A DNA stretch of 64,000 bases from Salipaludibacillus sp. LMS25 (GCF_024362805.1 NZ_CP093299.1:682001-746000), one strand, 5' to 3'; counted from the stretch's first letter, positions 1 to 9,330 are shown. Numbers and translations are program-made. Notes: a model not told the origin generated them from the sequence alone.

Positions 1-736
1 CCATGGCTACAATTCCTGCTACATTTTCCGTCCCAGCTCTATAACCTGCTTGCTGATTCCCTCCTGAAAATAAAGACATTAATTTAATACCACGACGTAC
101 TATCACGACACCATTACCAGGTAGACCATGAAATTTATGTGCTGAAATGGTGCACAGATCTACTTTTGCCCTTTGAAAATCAATCGGCACCTTTGTTACT
201 CCTTGAACATGATCCACATGAAATAATATTTTTGGATAGTCAGCCAATAGAGAGCCAATTTCCTCAACTGGTTGGATACTTCCAAGTTCATTATTTACAT
301 GGATGAGGGACACTAAAACCGTTTGATCGGTTATGGCTTCTCTTACAGTTGATGCTGAGACATAACCATGTTTCCCCGGTGTAAGGTAGGTTACTGAGAA
401 CCCCTCTTTCTCTAACTGTCTACACACTTCATAAGTAGAAGAATGTTCGATTCCTGTCGTAATAATATGATTGCCACGTGAACGGTTCTGATAAGCCGCC
501 CCTTTAACCGCCAAATTATTGCCTTCCGTGCCACCTGAAGTAAATACAATATCTGTGTCCTTCACGTTAAGTAACCCAGCTATTCTTTTTCTAGCTTGCT
601 CCATAAGCTGCTCCGACGCTTTTCCTATCGGATGAAGTGATGAAGGATTACCAAAATACTCTGTTGAAACTTTTGCAAATGTTTCCACAACCTCACTATA
701 CGGTAAGGTTGTGGCACTATTATCAAAATATATCAT
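1..736 (-). CDS. iscS: Cysteine desulfurase, NifS/IscS family (3' end beyond the window)
   Basis: PLP enzyme that takes sulfur from L-cysteine and passes it as persulfide to Fe-S cluster, tRNA-thiolation or thiamine pathways in the cytosol. The reading frame starts at ATG 734-736 behind an AAAGGGG ribosome site and runs off the left edge, giving about 245 of roughly 380 residues. Visible motifs are the N-terminal MIYFDNSATT, the TSGGTEGNN cofactor loop, EHSS, HVNNELG and the PLP lysine in SAHKFHG (about Lys201). The catalytic Cys loop lies outside the window. In B. subtilis the equivalent gene (nifZ/ytbJ) sits near ezrA and is followed by thiI, so thiI is expected just to the left. Family assignment is firm; the exact paralogue is inferred from synteny. 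Confidence 0.93.
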   Translation of the reverse strand, partial: MIYFDNSATTLPYSEVVETFAKVSTEYFGNPSSLHPIGKASEQLMEQARKRIAGLLNVKDTDIVFTSGGTEGNNLAVKGAAYQNRSRGNHIITTGIEHSSTYEVCRQLEKEGFSVTYLTPGKHGYVSASTVREAITDQTVLVSLIHVNNELGSIQPVEEIGSLLADYPKILFHVDHVQGVTKVPIDFQRAKVDLCTISAHKFHGLPGNGVVIVRRGIKLMSLFSGGNQQAGYRAGTENVAGIVAM

Positions 737-1037
737 TCCAAACGACCCCTTTGTCTAGAGATAACTCTATTCAACAACGTATCATACCATATTTGTTATT
801 TTTCAAACAGTTTAAAACCTATAGAGATTCTTTTTAAACCTGTGTTGGGCAACATTATCTCATTTAGCAGAAACAGTGTGAAAAGATACGGATTACAGTG
901 TTAGTGTTCGCAATTTACAGATATGATATGTTTAAGACATATCAACTTGTTAAAAGAGATACATCACCTATGATCATGCTCAGTTCTCCTCGCTTTAAAT
1001 ACTGTATGTATTAAATTTGGGCAATGCTTACCGTAAC

Positions 1038-1078
1038 GAAAAAGCCTGCTTCGGCCCATCGCAGACCATAGCAGGCTT
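1038..1078 (-). terminator. Rho-independent terminator downstream of the ezrA transcript
   Basis: The arms AAGCCTGCT (1042-1050) and AGCAGGCTT (1070-1078) form a 9-bp stem. On the minus strand the stem runs into TTTTTCG, so it ends transcripts coming leftward from ezrA and the decayed gene. The 737-1037 stretch between iscS and this hairpin shows no convincing gene. Confidence 0.75.
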
Positions 1079-1097
1079 CTCATGTAATTATTTCACT

Positions 1098-1627
1098 CTA
1101 AAAAAGTTCTTCAATGAGCGTTTCAATAGAAATAATGCCCTCAGGTGCTATATGAGAAAAGTCTCCAAAATGTATAGGTTCTTACTCGTTATGTCTTGTG
1201 TGAGGGTTTCGATAGCAAGGCTCATAGGTAGAATCTGTCTCATTATTCATTTCCTTTGTACTGGTCTTTAGCTCTTGGTCATCAGCTATCTCTCAAAATT
1301 AATTTCAGCAGGCGAAGAAAGATGTTCCGCGCCATATTCTCTTTTCAACTCCTTAAGTTCAAATAAAGCTAAGCTTCAATCAGTGGGCGTTTTCCGGACG
1401 GTTATCTGTGATAAATCTGTCTCTTGCCCTATACTTAAATGTTCTCCGTATACATCTACATCATAGAGTGATGAAGAGACTTCACCTTGCCACATTGTTA
1501 ATTCTTTTTTTGAAAATGGATCAAACGAGGTGACAATGACTAAAAAACAACTTGTTATGCAAAGAAGAATAAGACTTTCTACTATCATCCATGTTGTGTT
1601 AATGAATGATCCCCTCCACAACCCCAC
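1098..1627 (-). pseudogene. Decayed small membrane-anchored protein gene, interrupted by a repeat
   Basis: Six bases downstream of ezrA a frame opens (GTG/TTG near 1627) and encodes one hydrophobic segment, WMIVESLILLCITSCFLVIV, followed by a soluble part. It hits a TGA at 1376-1378 inside the short repeat at 1363-1415. The same frame resumes beyond the repeat as FELKELKREYGAEH and stops at 1286. After an apparent 2-base shift, protein-like sequence continues (ADDQELK, MNNETDS), crosses an in-frame TAA and ends with IAPEGIISIETLIEELF at 1098. I read this as one gene broken by a repeat insertion, a frameshift and a stop. The hydrophobic start with a Glu vaguely recalls type IV pseudopilins (ComG minor pilins), but I do not claim it. 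No family recognised. Confidence 0.5.
1363..1415 (+). repeat. Interspersed repeat copy 1, short internally deleted form
   Basis: Holds the left end (ATAAAGCTAAGCTTCAATCA) fused directly to the right end (CCGGACGGTTATCTGTGATAAA) of the 150-160 bp repeat family. The join lies at the short GTTTT shared by both hairpin loops, which suggests an internal deletion. It sits inside the decayed gene at 1098-1627. Confidence 0.85.
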
Positions 1628-1632
1628 CTTTA

Positions 1633-3339
1633 TTAAGAATACGTTACTTGGGAGCTTTCTTGTTCTTTTATTTTCTCAAGAACGTCATGTTCTATAGGTT
1701 CTAATGCTTCCAATGCAAGCTCTAAAGCTTCTTCATATAAATAATTTCTAAAGCGATCTTCAGCTTGTATAAGCTTAATATGAACGTGATCATATTGACT
1801 TCGATAACGATTTCCATATTGTATCGCTTTTTCAGAAAGATGGGCATGTTCAAGCGTCTTTTCTAACTCTGTTACACATTCATCCACTTGTTTGTCTGCT
1901 TGCTCGACTTTAAGGTTAATTTCTTTCATCGCTATTGGCATTTGATTTAAACCATCAGCAGCTGAACGTAAAAGTTTTTCCGCATCCTCAAGCCGCATCA
2001 TAATATTTTGAGGTACCCCTGGGATATTACTGCGGTGTAAATGCTTTTGGCTTTGTGATAGCGTATGTTTCAAATCCTGAATCGTTTGCTCGGCCTGTCG
2101 CTCATCACTACGGAGAAGATTAAGGTTATTTGTTGTCTCTGTTATTTCATCTTCAACCGCCTGAATCTTCTCTTGAAAATCTTGTGTCATTTCCCGAAGC
2201 GTCGTGAAAGATTGTTTCTTTTCCTCCATCGCATCTTCAAGTACAGCAAATTGACTGAACAAATTTTTAAGGTCTTTCTCAAGCTTCATTTGATGGCGAT
2301 CATGTTCTTCATCAAGTCGGTAATTTAATTTAATGGTTTCTATTTCAGCACTTAATTCTTGGAACAGCTGACGAATCCCAGTTAATCTTTCATTTAATTC
2401 AGGGAGCTCTTTTTCTACAAAATTACGGGATAAAACTTCGTGTTCTAATTTTTCATATATATCATTAATGTCATTTTCTATCTGATGTACTGGTTCTTCA
2501 GCATCAGTTAATTGTAGCTTTTCTACGACAGGCAATGTAGCAATAAGTTGCCGTTTCATCTCATTTACCTGCCATTCATACGAGAAATGGTGAAGAGGAT
2601 AGCCATCAGCTTTCATCTCTTCTAGCCCTTTCTCTAATTCCTCTAATTGTTTTGGTAAATCTTTCTCCAATTTAACTAATAGCTGAGGTATCTCATCCAT
2701 GTAATTAGAATAAACAGTTAACAAAGATTGCATTTCAAGGAGGATTTCCCGCGCTTGAAAGTAATTGCCCTCGTTCGTTTGCTCATCAAAACGATCGAAC
2801 ATTTCCTGAACTTCATTTAAACGAGATTCTATGGCTGGAGCGGCTTGGCCTAACGTTCCTTTCTGGACCCACAGCTTCTTTTTCGTGTCATCAAACTGCT
2901 CTTTAACAGCGTGAATATCTTCTCGATTCTTCTCTTCGCTATGTAATAGCTCGTCAACTTCTCCTATCATTTCTTTCATTTGCTCTTTAACAGCTGCTAA
3001 CTCTTCATCCATAAACTTAATATACCGTCTCGCTTTTTGGAACCGATATTTATTAGCCATTTCCTCAATATCGAATAGCTTTTCTTCCATATCAGGAAGT
3101 TGAATTGTAATGATATTATCCCATTCTTCACGCCACTGTTCGAAACGCTCTTCTGTTTCCCCTGACATTTTCAGCCCCTTTATCCTTGCGAGCTCTTCTC
3201 TTACAGGTTCATTCATTAATTGCAGCTTTTCACTTTCTAGCCTGTCCACTTCTTTATAAATTCTTTTTCTAGCCCATGCCCCATAGATAATAATGACTAA
3301 AAAGAGAAGAATGCCAGTATATACAATATTTAAAAACAT
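1633..3339 (-). CDS. ezrA: Septation ring formation regulator EzrA
   Basis: Membrane-anchored cytoskeletal-type protein that regulates FtsZ ring assembly and links division to PBP1 localisation in Firmicutes. The 568-residue length matches the family (562 in B. subtilis). A single N-terminal transmembrane segment (about residues 4-20, IVYTGILLFLVIIIYG) precedes a long charged coiled-coil body of spectrin-like repeats running to the C terminus. The ATG at 3339 has a strong AAGGAGG site. It is divergent from hisJ, as in B. subtilis, and is followed by a decayed gene and then iscS. Confidence 0.96.
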   Translation of the reverse strand: MFLNIVYTGILLFLVIIIYGAWARKRIYKEVDRLESEKLQLMNEPVREELARIKGLKMSGETEERFEQWREEWDNIITIQLPDMEEKLFDIEEMANKYRFQKARRYIKFMDEELAAVKEQMKEMIGEVDELLHSEEKNREDIHAVKEQFDDTKKKLWVQKGTLGQAAPAIESRLNEVQEMFDRFDEQTNEGNYFQAREILLEMQSLLTVYSNYMDEIPQLLVKLEKDLPKQLEELEKGLEEMKADGYPLHHFSYEWQVNEMKRQLIATLPVVEKLQLTDAEEPVHQIENDINDIYEKLEHEVLSRNFVEKELPELNERLTGIRQLFQELSAEIETIKLNYRLDEEHDRHQMKLEKDLKNLFSQFAVLEDAMEEKKQSFTTLREMTQDFQEKIQAVEDEITETTNNLNLLRSDERQAEQTIQDLKHTLSQSQKHLHRSNIPGVPQNIMMRLEDAEKLLRSAADGLNQMPIAMKEINLKVEQADKQVDECVTELEKTLEHAHLSEKAIQYGNRYRSQYDHVHIKLIQAEDRFRNYLYEEALELALEALEPIEHDVLEKIKEQESSQVTYS

Positions 3340-3568
3340 TTTATGAGGCCTCCTTAACCTATACGTTCATCTTTATAAAAATTATGATAGAATATACCCG
3401 TTGTCAGAATAAATTAAACGCTTATTTAGCTTAACTTTTTTTGAGTTATAATCTTGTCGATACTTCCCTAACTGTACTTATGACACCTATTTCTATCATA
3501 TCATGGAAAGGTCGAAATTGGTCGCCTTTCTTCATGATTTTTTAAGGGAAAAGAAAGGAGACTATGAT

Positions 3569-4372
3569 GTGATTACACATGATCGCCATATCCACACACC
3601 TTTTTGTCCGCACGGTTCCTTAGACCCATTAGAGGCTTATATTGAACGTGCTATTGATAAGGGATTAACATCGATCACTTTTACCGAGCATGCCCCTTTA
3701 CCTGATGGGTTTACAGACCCTGTTCCAACTAAGGATTCAGCTCTGTCACCTGATCATTTACCTCTTTATATAGAAACTTGTTATGCTGCTAAACAAACGT
3801 ACGCCCACGCCATTGAGATTAATATTGGCTTAGAAGTAGATTATATTAACGGTTTTGCCGAGCAAACAGCTGCATTTTTAAATACATGGGGAAGCAAACT
3901 AGATGATAGTATTTTGTCAGTCCACTTTCTACAAGCACCGGACGGTTTCTATCATTGTATGGACTACAGCCCCGAAGCATTTCACTCTCTCATTAACGCT
4001 TGTGGTTCTGTAAAAAAAGTGTATGAGTTATACTATAATACTGTTGAAGCCTCAATTAAAGCGAATTTAGGTCCATTTACCCCATGCCGGATTGGTCACA
4101 TCTCCCTTGCGAGAAAGTTCCAAAAACTGTTTCATCGTGACTTTGATGATACGCCTTTGTTAATGAAGACACTTGAAACAGCACAAAAATATAAAAAATC
4201 ATTAGATATTAATATTGCCGGTTTAAGTAAAGAGCATTGTCGTGAACCTTATCCTCCCTTATGTTGGATTGAAAAGGCGAAAGAAATGACTATTCCACTC
4301 GTGTATGGCTCAGATGCCCATACAGCCAACTACGTAGGAGCTTATAGAGGTGAAGTGGAAAGATTTTTCTAA
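3569..4372 (+). CDS. hisJ: Histidinol-phosphatase, PHP family
   Basis: Hydrolyses L-histidinol phosphate to histidinol, the penultimate step of histidine biosynthesis. PHP-type metal ligands are visible: HIHTPFC near the N terminus, TEHAP, GLEVDY, SVHFL, RIGH and SDAHTANYVG near the C terminus. The frame is open from 3503, but GTG at 3569 is chosen: it follows AAGGAG at 8 bases and gives 267 residues, the normal family length. The gene stands apart from other his genes, beside ezrA, as in B. subtilis. Confidence 0.93.
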   Translation: MITHDRHIHTPFCPHGSLDPLEAYIERAIDKGLTSITFTEHAPLPDGFTDPVPTKDSALSPDHLPLYIETCYAAKQTYAHAIEINIGLEVDYINGFAEQTAAFLNTWGSKLDDSILSVHFLQAPDGFYHCMDYSPEAFHSLINACGSVKKVYELYYNTVEASIKANLGPFTPCRIGHISLARKFQKLFHRDFDDTPLLMKTLETAQKYKKSLDINIAGLSKEHCREPYPPLCWIEKAKEMTIPLVYGSDAHTANYVGAYRGEVERFF

Positions 4373-4395
4373 CATGTTGAAAAGTTCAACTGCTG

Positions 4396-5040
4396 TCATG
4401 TTGAGTCTTGTACAGGAACTCTCGTGACAGCATCTTCAAAATGGGTAGAGACCCATTGACACAATTCAGAGAAGTATTGATCGAGAAAATGATTTTCATG
4501 AGGCATTAAATGATAAACCTCTCGAATATATTGCGGATGCAAAAATGGCATTGTTAGCATTCCCCTTAGTTGTAAGACAAAATATTCATTGGCTCGCGCT
4601 TTCATCTCACCTCTCTCATAGGCCGCTCCTAATAATGTATGATAGAGATGTTTTTCTTTTGCTAGATAGGATGACATCAGTTCTCTGACAAGGGTAGTAT
4701 CTAACGTAATCTCTCGATGAACAAATCGGGCAAGTCCATGATGCTTCTGCTGATATACCATAACATTCCATATCGCCTGCAATAACCGATCAAATATGAG
4801 TTCTGCATCGTCTTCCAAGTCTAAGCATTGTGACTCGATAGCAGCCACATACCCTTCCAAAAAGCGGGTCATAAGATGTTCCATCAGTCCTTGTTTACTG
4901 CCAAAATAATAAGATATTAACGCCACATTTGCCTCTGCTTTAAAAGCAATGTCTCGCACTGAGGTCCCACTAAATCCTTTAACATTAAACAATTCAATAG
5001 CAGCCTGCATCACTTTTTTCTTTGAGGCTTTCTTCTTCAT
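4396..5040 (-). CDS. refZ: TetR-family regulator RefZ (YttP)
   Basis: TetR-type DNA-binding protein of 214 residues. The N-terminal helix-turn-helix is plain (GFSGTSVRDIAFKAEANVALISYYF, about residues 20-45, quoted here in two overlapping pieces: GFSGTSVRDIAF and VALISYYFGSK). The rest is a divergent helical ligand/dimer domain. In B. subtilis the orthologue binds sites around the origin and modulates FtsZ during sporulation, tuning axial-filament capture and division. Neighbours ezrA, hisJ and ytsP match that locus, so orthology rests on both sequence and synteny. The ATG at 5040 lies 11 bases from GGAGGTG. Confidence 0.85.
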   Translation of the reverse strand: MKKKASKKKVMQAAIELFNVKGFSGTSVRDIAFKAEANVALISYYFGSKQGLMEHLMTRFLEGYVAAIESQCLDLEDDAELIFDRLLQAIWNVMVYQQKHHGLARFVHREITLDTTLVRELMSSYLAKEKHLYHTLLGAAYERGEMKARANEYFVLQLRGMLTMPFLHPQYIREVYHLMPHENHFLDQYFSELCQWVSTHFEDAVTRVPVQDST

Positions 5041-5171
5041 GTTTAGCCTAGCACCTCCTTGATCACTCGAGTGAAATTCGGTAGTCTTTATAATTTCCTT
5101 GTAAGAAAGACAATTTCCTGCAAAGAATACTCGACAAAAACGCTTTTAATTCTCCATTAAGCAAAGAGTTA

Positions 5172-5180
5172 TGTTATAAT
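5172..5180 (+). promoter_or_regulatory. Extended -10 promoter of the msr (ytsP) gene
   Basis: TATAAT at 5175-5180 is preceded by TG at the extended -10 position. No good -35 box is seen. The start codon lies 30 bases downstream. Confidence 0.5.
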
Positions 5181-5209
5181 TTTCAAAAGCTTTTGAAAGG
5201 AATGAGACC

Positions 5210-5689
5210 ATGTTTGAACCAAAGTCGTACGAGGGATCATTAACAGCTAAATATGACCTTCTCGCTAAACAGCTTGATGCTTTATTAGAAGGAGAAAAGG
5301 ATGAGATTGCTAATTTAAGCAATGCATCAGCCCTTTTAAATCAATTTCTATCCGATGTTAATTGGGTCGGATTTTATTTATGGAAACAGGATGAGCTTGT
5401 ATTAGGTCCCTTCCAAGGGTTACCAGCTTGTGTAAGAATCGCTTATGGAAAAGGTGTTTGCGGCACAGCGGCTAAAGAAAAGAAACCCCTTCGTGTTGAA
5501 GATGTTCACACCTTCCCAGGCCATATCGCTTGTGATGCGGCTTCTAATTCTGAAATAGTAGTACCTCTATTAAAGAATGGACAACTTCTTGGCGTCCTAG
5601 ATATCGATAGTCCGTCAAAAGGACGTTTCTCAGAAGAAGACGAACAAGGGTTACAGCAATTTGTAAAAGTCCTCTCTCGCCATATTTAG
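5210..5689 (+). CDS. ytsP: Free methionine-(R)-sulfoxide reductase, GAF-type (YtsP)
   Basis: A 159-residue stand-alone GAF domain of the fRMsr family, which reduces free methionine-R-sulfoxide using a Cys relay re-reduced by thioredoxin. The three family cysteines are present at Cys74 (LPACVRIA), Cys84 (GKGVCGTA) and Cys108 (HIACDAAS), with the same spacing as the E. coli enzyme (84/94/118). Supporting motifs are NWVGFYL and LLGVLDIDSP. The ATG follows GAAAGGAATGAG. It forms a single-gene unit ending at a terminator, convergent with dgcP. Confidence 0.93.
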   Translation: MFEPKSYEGSLTAKYDLLAKQLDALLEGEKDEIANLSNASALLNQFLSDVNWVGFYLWKQDELVLGPFQGLPACVRIAYGKGVCGTAAKEKKPLRVEDVHTFPGHIACDAASNSEIVVPLLKNGQLLGVLDIDSPSKGRFSEEDEQGLQQFVKVLSRHI

Positions 5690-5706
5690 TCTCAATATGT
5701 AAACAA

Positions 5707-5746
5707 AACGCCGTTCAGGACTCTTGCCCTTTCGGCGTTCTTGTTA
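5707..5746 (+). terminator. Terminator of ytsP
   Basis: AACGCCG (5707-5713) pairs with CGGCGTT (5733-5739) and is followed by CTTGTTAT. Loop of 19 bases. Confidence 0.65.
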
Positions 5747-5835
5747 TCTTAGACGTATTTAAAATAACATTGGCCTATTAACGTGATGCTCATTTTACAT
5801 CCTATTCCTACTATTAAATTAAGGGCCCTTCATTA

Positions 5836-8139
5836 TTATCCATTCTCATGAAAGAATTCTACTTTATCTCTTCCGGTTTCTTTCGCTCTGTACAAAGCTT
5901 TATCTGCATCGTTAAATAATTTCGTTAACGATGGTACCCCCTCTTCAGAAGTCCAACTAGACACGCCACATGAAACAGTTACATTCGGCTCCGTTTCTTC
6001 TTTCACAATATGTCGAATCCGCTCAGCCACGTCTCCTGCGTGGATAGCATCCGTTTTCGGTAAGTAAATCGCTAATTCCTCGCCTCCCCAACGTACGCCT
6101 ATATCACGATCTTTCTTTGTGTAAGATTGAATGACTTTTGCTACTTGAATAATGACAGCATCTCCTGCTTGATGGCCAAATCGGTCATTGACGGATTTAA
6201 AATGATCAATATCAAGTAAAATAAACGCGCCATAACCGTCATTTTTCATAGAATCTGTCACAATTTCATCCATATATTCTCGCGTGTACAATTTTGTTAA
6301 ATAATCTGTAACGACCAGTTCCTTCATTTCTTCATGTAAAATCGCATTGATAAAAGCTAGTGTACAATGATGGACAAGAGACTGACATAATTTAAAGGAA
6401 TCAAAACTAAAGGCATAAGCAGTTTTTTTGAAAACTAATACACCGCCAATTACTTGATTGTTATGCACCATCGGAATACCAATTGCAGACTTAAATGGTG
6501 GATTTTTCACATCTTTAGACCAGTCACCTAAAAAGATTTCCTGCTTGCCTGTTTTTAGAGTCATCACTAAATCGGCAATTTTTACATTATTTTCAAACAA
6601 CTCTTCAGATGGATACTTCCATGTTCGTCCCCCATCTTTAAACGTCCAACGGTCATCAAACATAATGAATCCAGCTTCATCCGCTTGGAATGCCTCAATA
6701 ATCTTATTCATCATTAAATCAACCGCTTCATTCACTTTCAAGTTGGAATTAATAAGATGAGATGTCTGGTTAATTAATTGGAGATCCTCTATATACTGGC
6801 GTGATTGTTGATATAACTCTGCATTCTCAATGGCATTTCCTCCTGTATCCGCAAGAACTTGAATAAACTCTAGTTCACTGTGAGTGAAAATTTGCGAAAC
6901 AGTCATTTCCATTTCAAAGACACCATATACCCCTTGACGCCCTTTTAACGGTACAGTCAGAATTGTTTTCCCGTTAATAGATGTATCGGTGACGATAAGT
7001 TCTCCTGTCACATATGCTTTAGCTGCAGTCCCTTCAGCTGAATTTTGTATATCCAGCATTTGAACAGGAAGCGTTTCGGCTACATCCCATTCGTTCGAAA
7101 GCATTAAGTTCACCTTACATCCAGGATAAGCTTCTCGTAAGGCTTCCACGATTTCACCAAGAATTTCACCTACATCCTTAGAACTGTAAAATTTCCTAGT
7201 AACTTTTAATAACAAGTCTTTCCTTATCTTTTCTACACTCATTTGTTTAGCGTGAATCAGCTTATTGAACCAAGCCCCTAAATCTGATGTCAGCTTTAGT
7301 ATTTCTCCACTGTATGTCCGATTACATTCTCCCTGTAATGACAAGACCATAACCATCCCAATACAATCCGTCTTATAGAAAATAGGGATAATAAAAAAAT
7401 CATTGTAAGCCCATAACGCTCGAAAAAGCGAATAGGGGACATTCTTTTTCTCAATAATACACTGATTTTTTTTGTTAGAAGGCTGAAGCAAACCTGCCAA
7501 CGTCATCTGCTCGATCGTATATTGACTTTTCTGATCAGTTAAAGTGGCGTTTGTAGACGCCTCTAACACATAATAGGAGCTGAAAGGGTCTTTAAGTAAA
7601 ACAGCCACGTCATTCTCTTTCGATACGTAATCTTTTAACTGATGGGCAAATACTTCTGTAAATACATTTAATTCATCTGTATAATGCGTCTCTTTAAGCA
7701 TGTGTGCAATCTTGTCATGCACATTAAAGGTGTGCAAAGGAGCTGAAATGGCTGCTTCTTCGTTCATTTTCACTGCTAAATAAATGGATGTCTTTAATCC
7801 GTTCAAGTATGCTTTCACTTCTCCTAGGTCTCTAGCATCCTTTTTAAAAAACACACCAAATAACCCTTGCCAGTTATAGTCATTATTGTGAATAGTCATA
7901 TCTAGTGTCATGATAATATAATCTGTCTCTGGAACTCGAAAGCAGTCAGGGAACATATATGAAAATGAATCAGTCATAATAAAGGGGACGTCCCCTGTTT
8001 GTTTTGATACTTTGACTTTTCCATTTTTTTCGGCTAAAAAGAAGATGGCTGGTTTATATTTTTCCGGAATGAGAGAATCGTTTCGAAAAACGGTCTCAAA
8101 GATAGTCGAAAAATTTAGCGATCTTTCCCCTGTAATCAT
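5836..8139 (-). CDS. dgcP: GAF-GGDEF diguanylate cyclase DgcP (YtrP)
   Basis: Predicted to make cyclic-di-GMP from two GTP. 767 residues: a divergent N-terminal sensory region, at least two GAF-like domains (about 310-460 and 470-600) and a C-terminal GGDEF domain (about 605-767). The active-site loop reads GGEEL (about 685-689), a permitted variant. The product-inhibition RxxD position is occupied by KDRD, so the usual I-site arginine is missing. TTG at 8190 would extend the frame into a repeat; the ATG at 8139 is chosen because AAGGGG lies 6 bases before it. The location upstream of rpsD, convergent with ytsP, matches B. subtilis ytrP/dgcP. A repeat copy ends 34 bases from the start, so the promoter lies in or beyond it. 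Confidence 0.9.
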   Translation of the reverse strand: MITGERSLNFSTIFETVFRNDSLIPEKYKPAIFFLAEKNGKVKVSKQTGDVPFIMTDSFSYMFPDCFRVPETDYIIMTLDMTIHNNDYNWQGLFGVFFKKDARDLGEVKAYLNGLKTSIYLAVKMNEEAAISAPLHTFNVHDKIAHMLKETHYTDELNVFTEVFAHQLKDYVSKENDVAVLLKDPFSSYYVLEASTNATLTDQKSQYTIEQMTLAGLLQPSNKKNQCIIEKKNVPYSLFRALWAYNDFFIIPIFYKTDCIGMVMVLSLQGECNRTYSGEILKLTSDLGAWFNKLIHAKQMSVEKIRKDLLLKVTRKFYSSKDVGEILGEIVEALREAYPGCKVNLMLSNEWDVAETLPVQMLDIQNSAEGTAAKAYVTGELIVTDTSINGKTILTVPLKGRQGVYGVFEMEMTVSQIFTHSELEFIQVLADTGGNAIENAELYQQSRQYIEDLQLINQTSHLINSNLKVNEAVDLMMNKIIEAFQADEAGFIMFDDRWTFKDGGRTWKYPSEELFENNVKIADLVMTLKTGKQEIFLGDWSKDVKNPPFKSAIGIPMVHNNQVIGGVLVFKKTAYAFSFDSFKLCQSLVHHCTLAFINAILHEEMKELVVTDYLTKLYTREYMDEIVTDSMKNDGYGAFILLDIDHFKSVNDRFGHQAGDAVIIQVAKVIQSYTKKDRDIGVRWGGEELAIYLPKTDAIHAGDVAERIRHIVKEETEPNVTVSCGVSSWTSEEGVPSLTKLFNDADKALYRAKETGRDKVEFFHENG

Positions 8140-8172
8140 AGTTTCCCCTTCTCTCTTACATTGATAAAGTCC

Positions 8173-8332
8173 ATAAAAACGAACCTTCAATCAGTGGGAG
8201 TTTCCGTTCTTCTCACACTGATTGATAGTTGAGTGAATCAGGACTTTAGCGTCCGTTATCTCCCGCCTAAATAGACTTATCTCTGCTCTCTATTTTGAGG
8301 CGGGAGTTTTACGGACGATTATGTGTGATAAA
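8173..8332 (+). repeat. Interspersed repeat copy 2, subfamily A
   Basis: Full-length copy. Hairpin 1 arms are AATCAGTGGGAG and CTCACACTGATT. Hairpin 2 arms are CTCCCGCCT and AGGCGGGAG, enclosed by CGTCCGT and ACGGACG. It ends at GATAAA and lies between dgcP and the rpsD promoter. Confidence 0.9.
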
Positions 8333-8479
8333 TGAAACTTTAGTATATGGTCTATTATACATGAAAATCGTTCTATTTTACTAGATGAAACTGTTACTTT
8401 TTTTGATGAATGTCATGATTTTTTCATGTAAGCATTGTCAAATCCTTCGTAAAGATTGTTGATATCGCTCTTCTCTCCC

Positions 8480-8508
8480 TTGACTTATAAGCAAAAAAAA
8501 TATACACT
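8480..8508 (+). promoter_or_regulatory. rpsD promoter, sigma-A type
   Basis: TTGACT (8480-8485) and TACACT (8503-8508) are separated by 17 bases and lie about 190 bases upstream of rpsD, ahead of the structured leader. Confidence 0.6.
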
Positions 8509-8544
8509 GTACTTTGTGCAAATAAGACAGCCAAAGTAAACGTC

Positions 8545-8697
8545 ATGTTGTTCATTTCATTCCCGCTGTTTGTGCGAGGGGTATTGTGTAACCTCTAGCT
8601 GTCGAGGCGAAGATACCTAAAATGAAATGACGGTGTGAACGGGATTACTACTGTTATTTATTTCACAACACTTTCTATATTAAAGGAGGAGCTATAT
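8545..8697 (+). promoter_or_regulatory. S4-type autoregulatory leader of rpsD
   Basis: The leader contains a perfect 10-bp long-range helix, TCATTTCATT (8552-8561) with AATGAAATGA (8621-8630). It encloses a GC-rich multi-helix core that includes GAGG and CCTC around 8576-8595. rpsD mRNA leaders of Bacillus bind S4 for translational feedback; this position and architecture fit that element. I did not match it against a covariance model. The leader ends at the AAAGGAGG ribosome site. Confidence 0.6.
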
Positions 8698-8698
8698 T

Positions 8699-9301
8699 AT
8701 GGCTCGATATACTGGACCAAGCTGGAAGATTTCCCGCCGCCTTGGTATCTCATTAAGTGGAACTGGAAAAGAACTTCAAAAACGTCCTTATGGACCAGGA
8801 CAACACGGCCCTAACCAACGTAAAAAATTAACGGAATACGGCCTACAGCTTCAAGAGAAGCAAAAGCTTCGTCACATGTACGGCATGAATGAACGCCAAT
8901 TCCAACGCCTTTTCGAACAAGCAGGTAAGCAATCTGGTATTCATGGTGAAAACTTCATGATTTTACTTGAATCCCGTCTTGATAACCTTGTTTATCGTTT
9001 AGGACTTGCCCGCACACGTCGTCAAGCCCGTCAATTAGTTAACCACGGCCACATCACTGTAGACGGTGGACGCGTAGACATTCCATCTTATCGTGTAACA
9101 CCTGGTCAAACAATCGGCTTGCGTGAAAAATCACGTAATCTTGATATCGTCAAAGCAGCTGTTGAAGTTAACGATTTTACGCCTGCTTACGTTGAGTTTG
9201 ATGCAGATAAGCTTGAAGGTACGTTTACTCGTTTACCTGAGCGCTCTGAGCTTCCAGCTGAAATTAACGAACAACTTATCGTTGAGTGGTACTCTCGTTA
9301 A
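8699..9301 (+). CDS. rpsD: 30S ribosomal protein S4
   Basis: Primary 16S rRNA-binding protein that nucleates the 5' domain of the small subunit. 200 residues, as in B. subtilis. The typical start [19 protein letters not shown] and the S4 RNA-binding domain (about 90-155, with [11 protein letters not shown] and [12 protein letters not shown]) are clear. No zinc-binding Cys pairs are present, so this is the Cys-free (C-) form. Start follows AAAGGAGGAG. Monocistronic between its leader and a strong terminator. Confidence 0.98.
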   Translation: MARYTGPSWKISRRLGISLSGTGKELQKRPYGPGQHGPNQRKKLTEYGLQLQEKQKLRHMYGMNERQFQRLFEQAGKQSGIHGENFMILLESRLDNLVYRLGLARTRRQARQLVNHGHITVDGGRVDIPSYRVTPGQTIGLREKSRNLDIVKAAVEVNDFTPAYVEFDADKLEGTFTRLPERSELPAEINEQLIVEWYSR

Positions 9302-9330
9302 TGAGCGTGACTCACGTATAAGTAACATTC

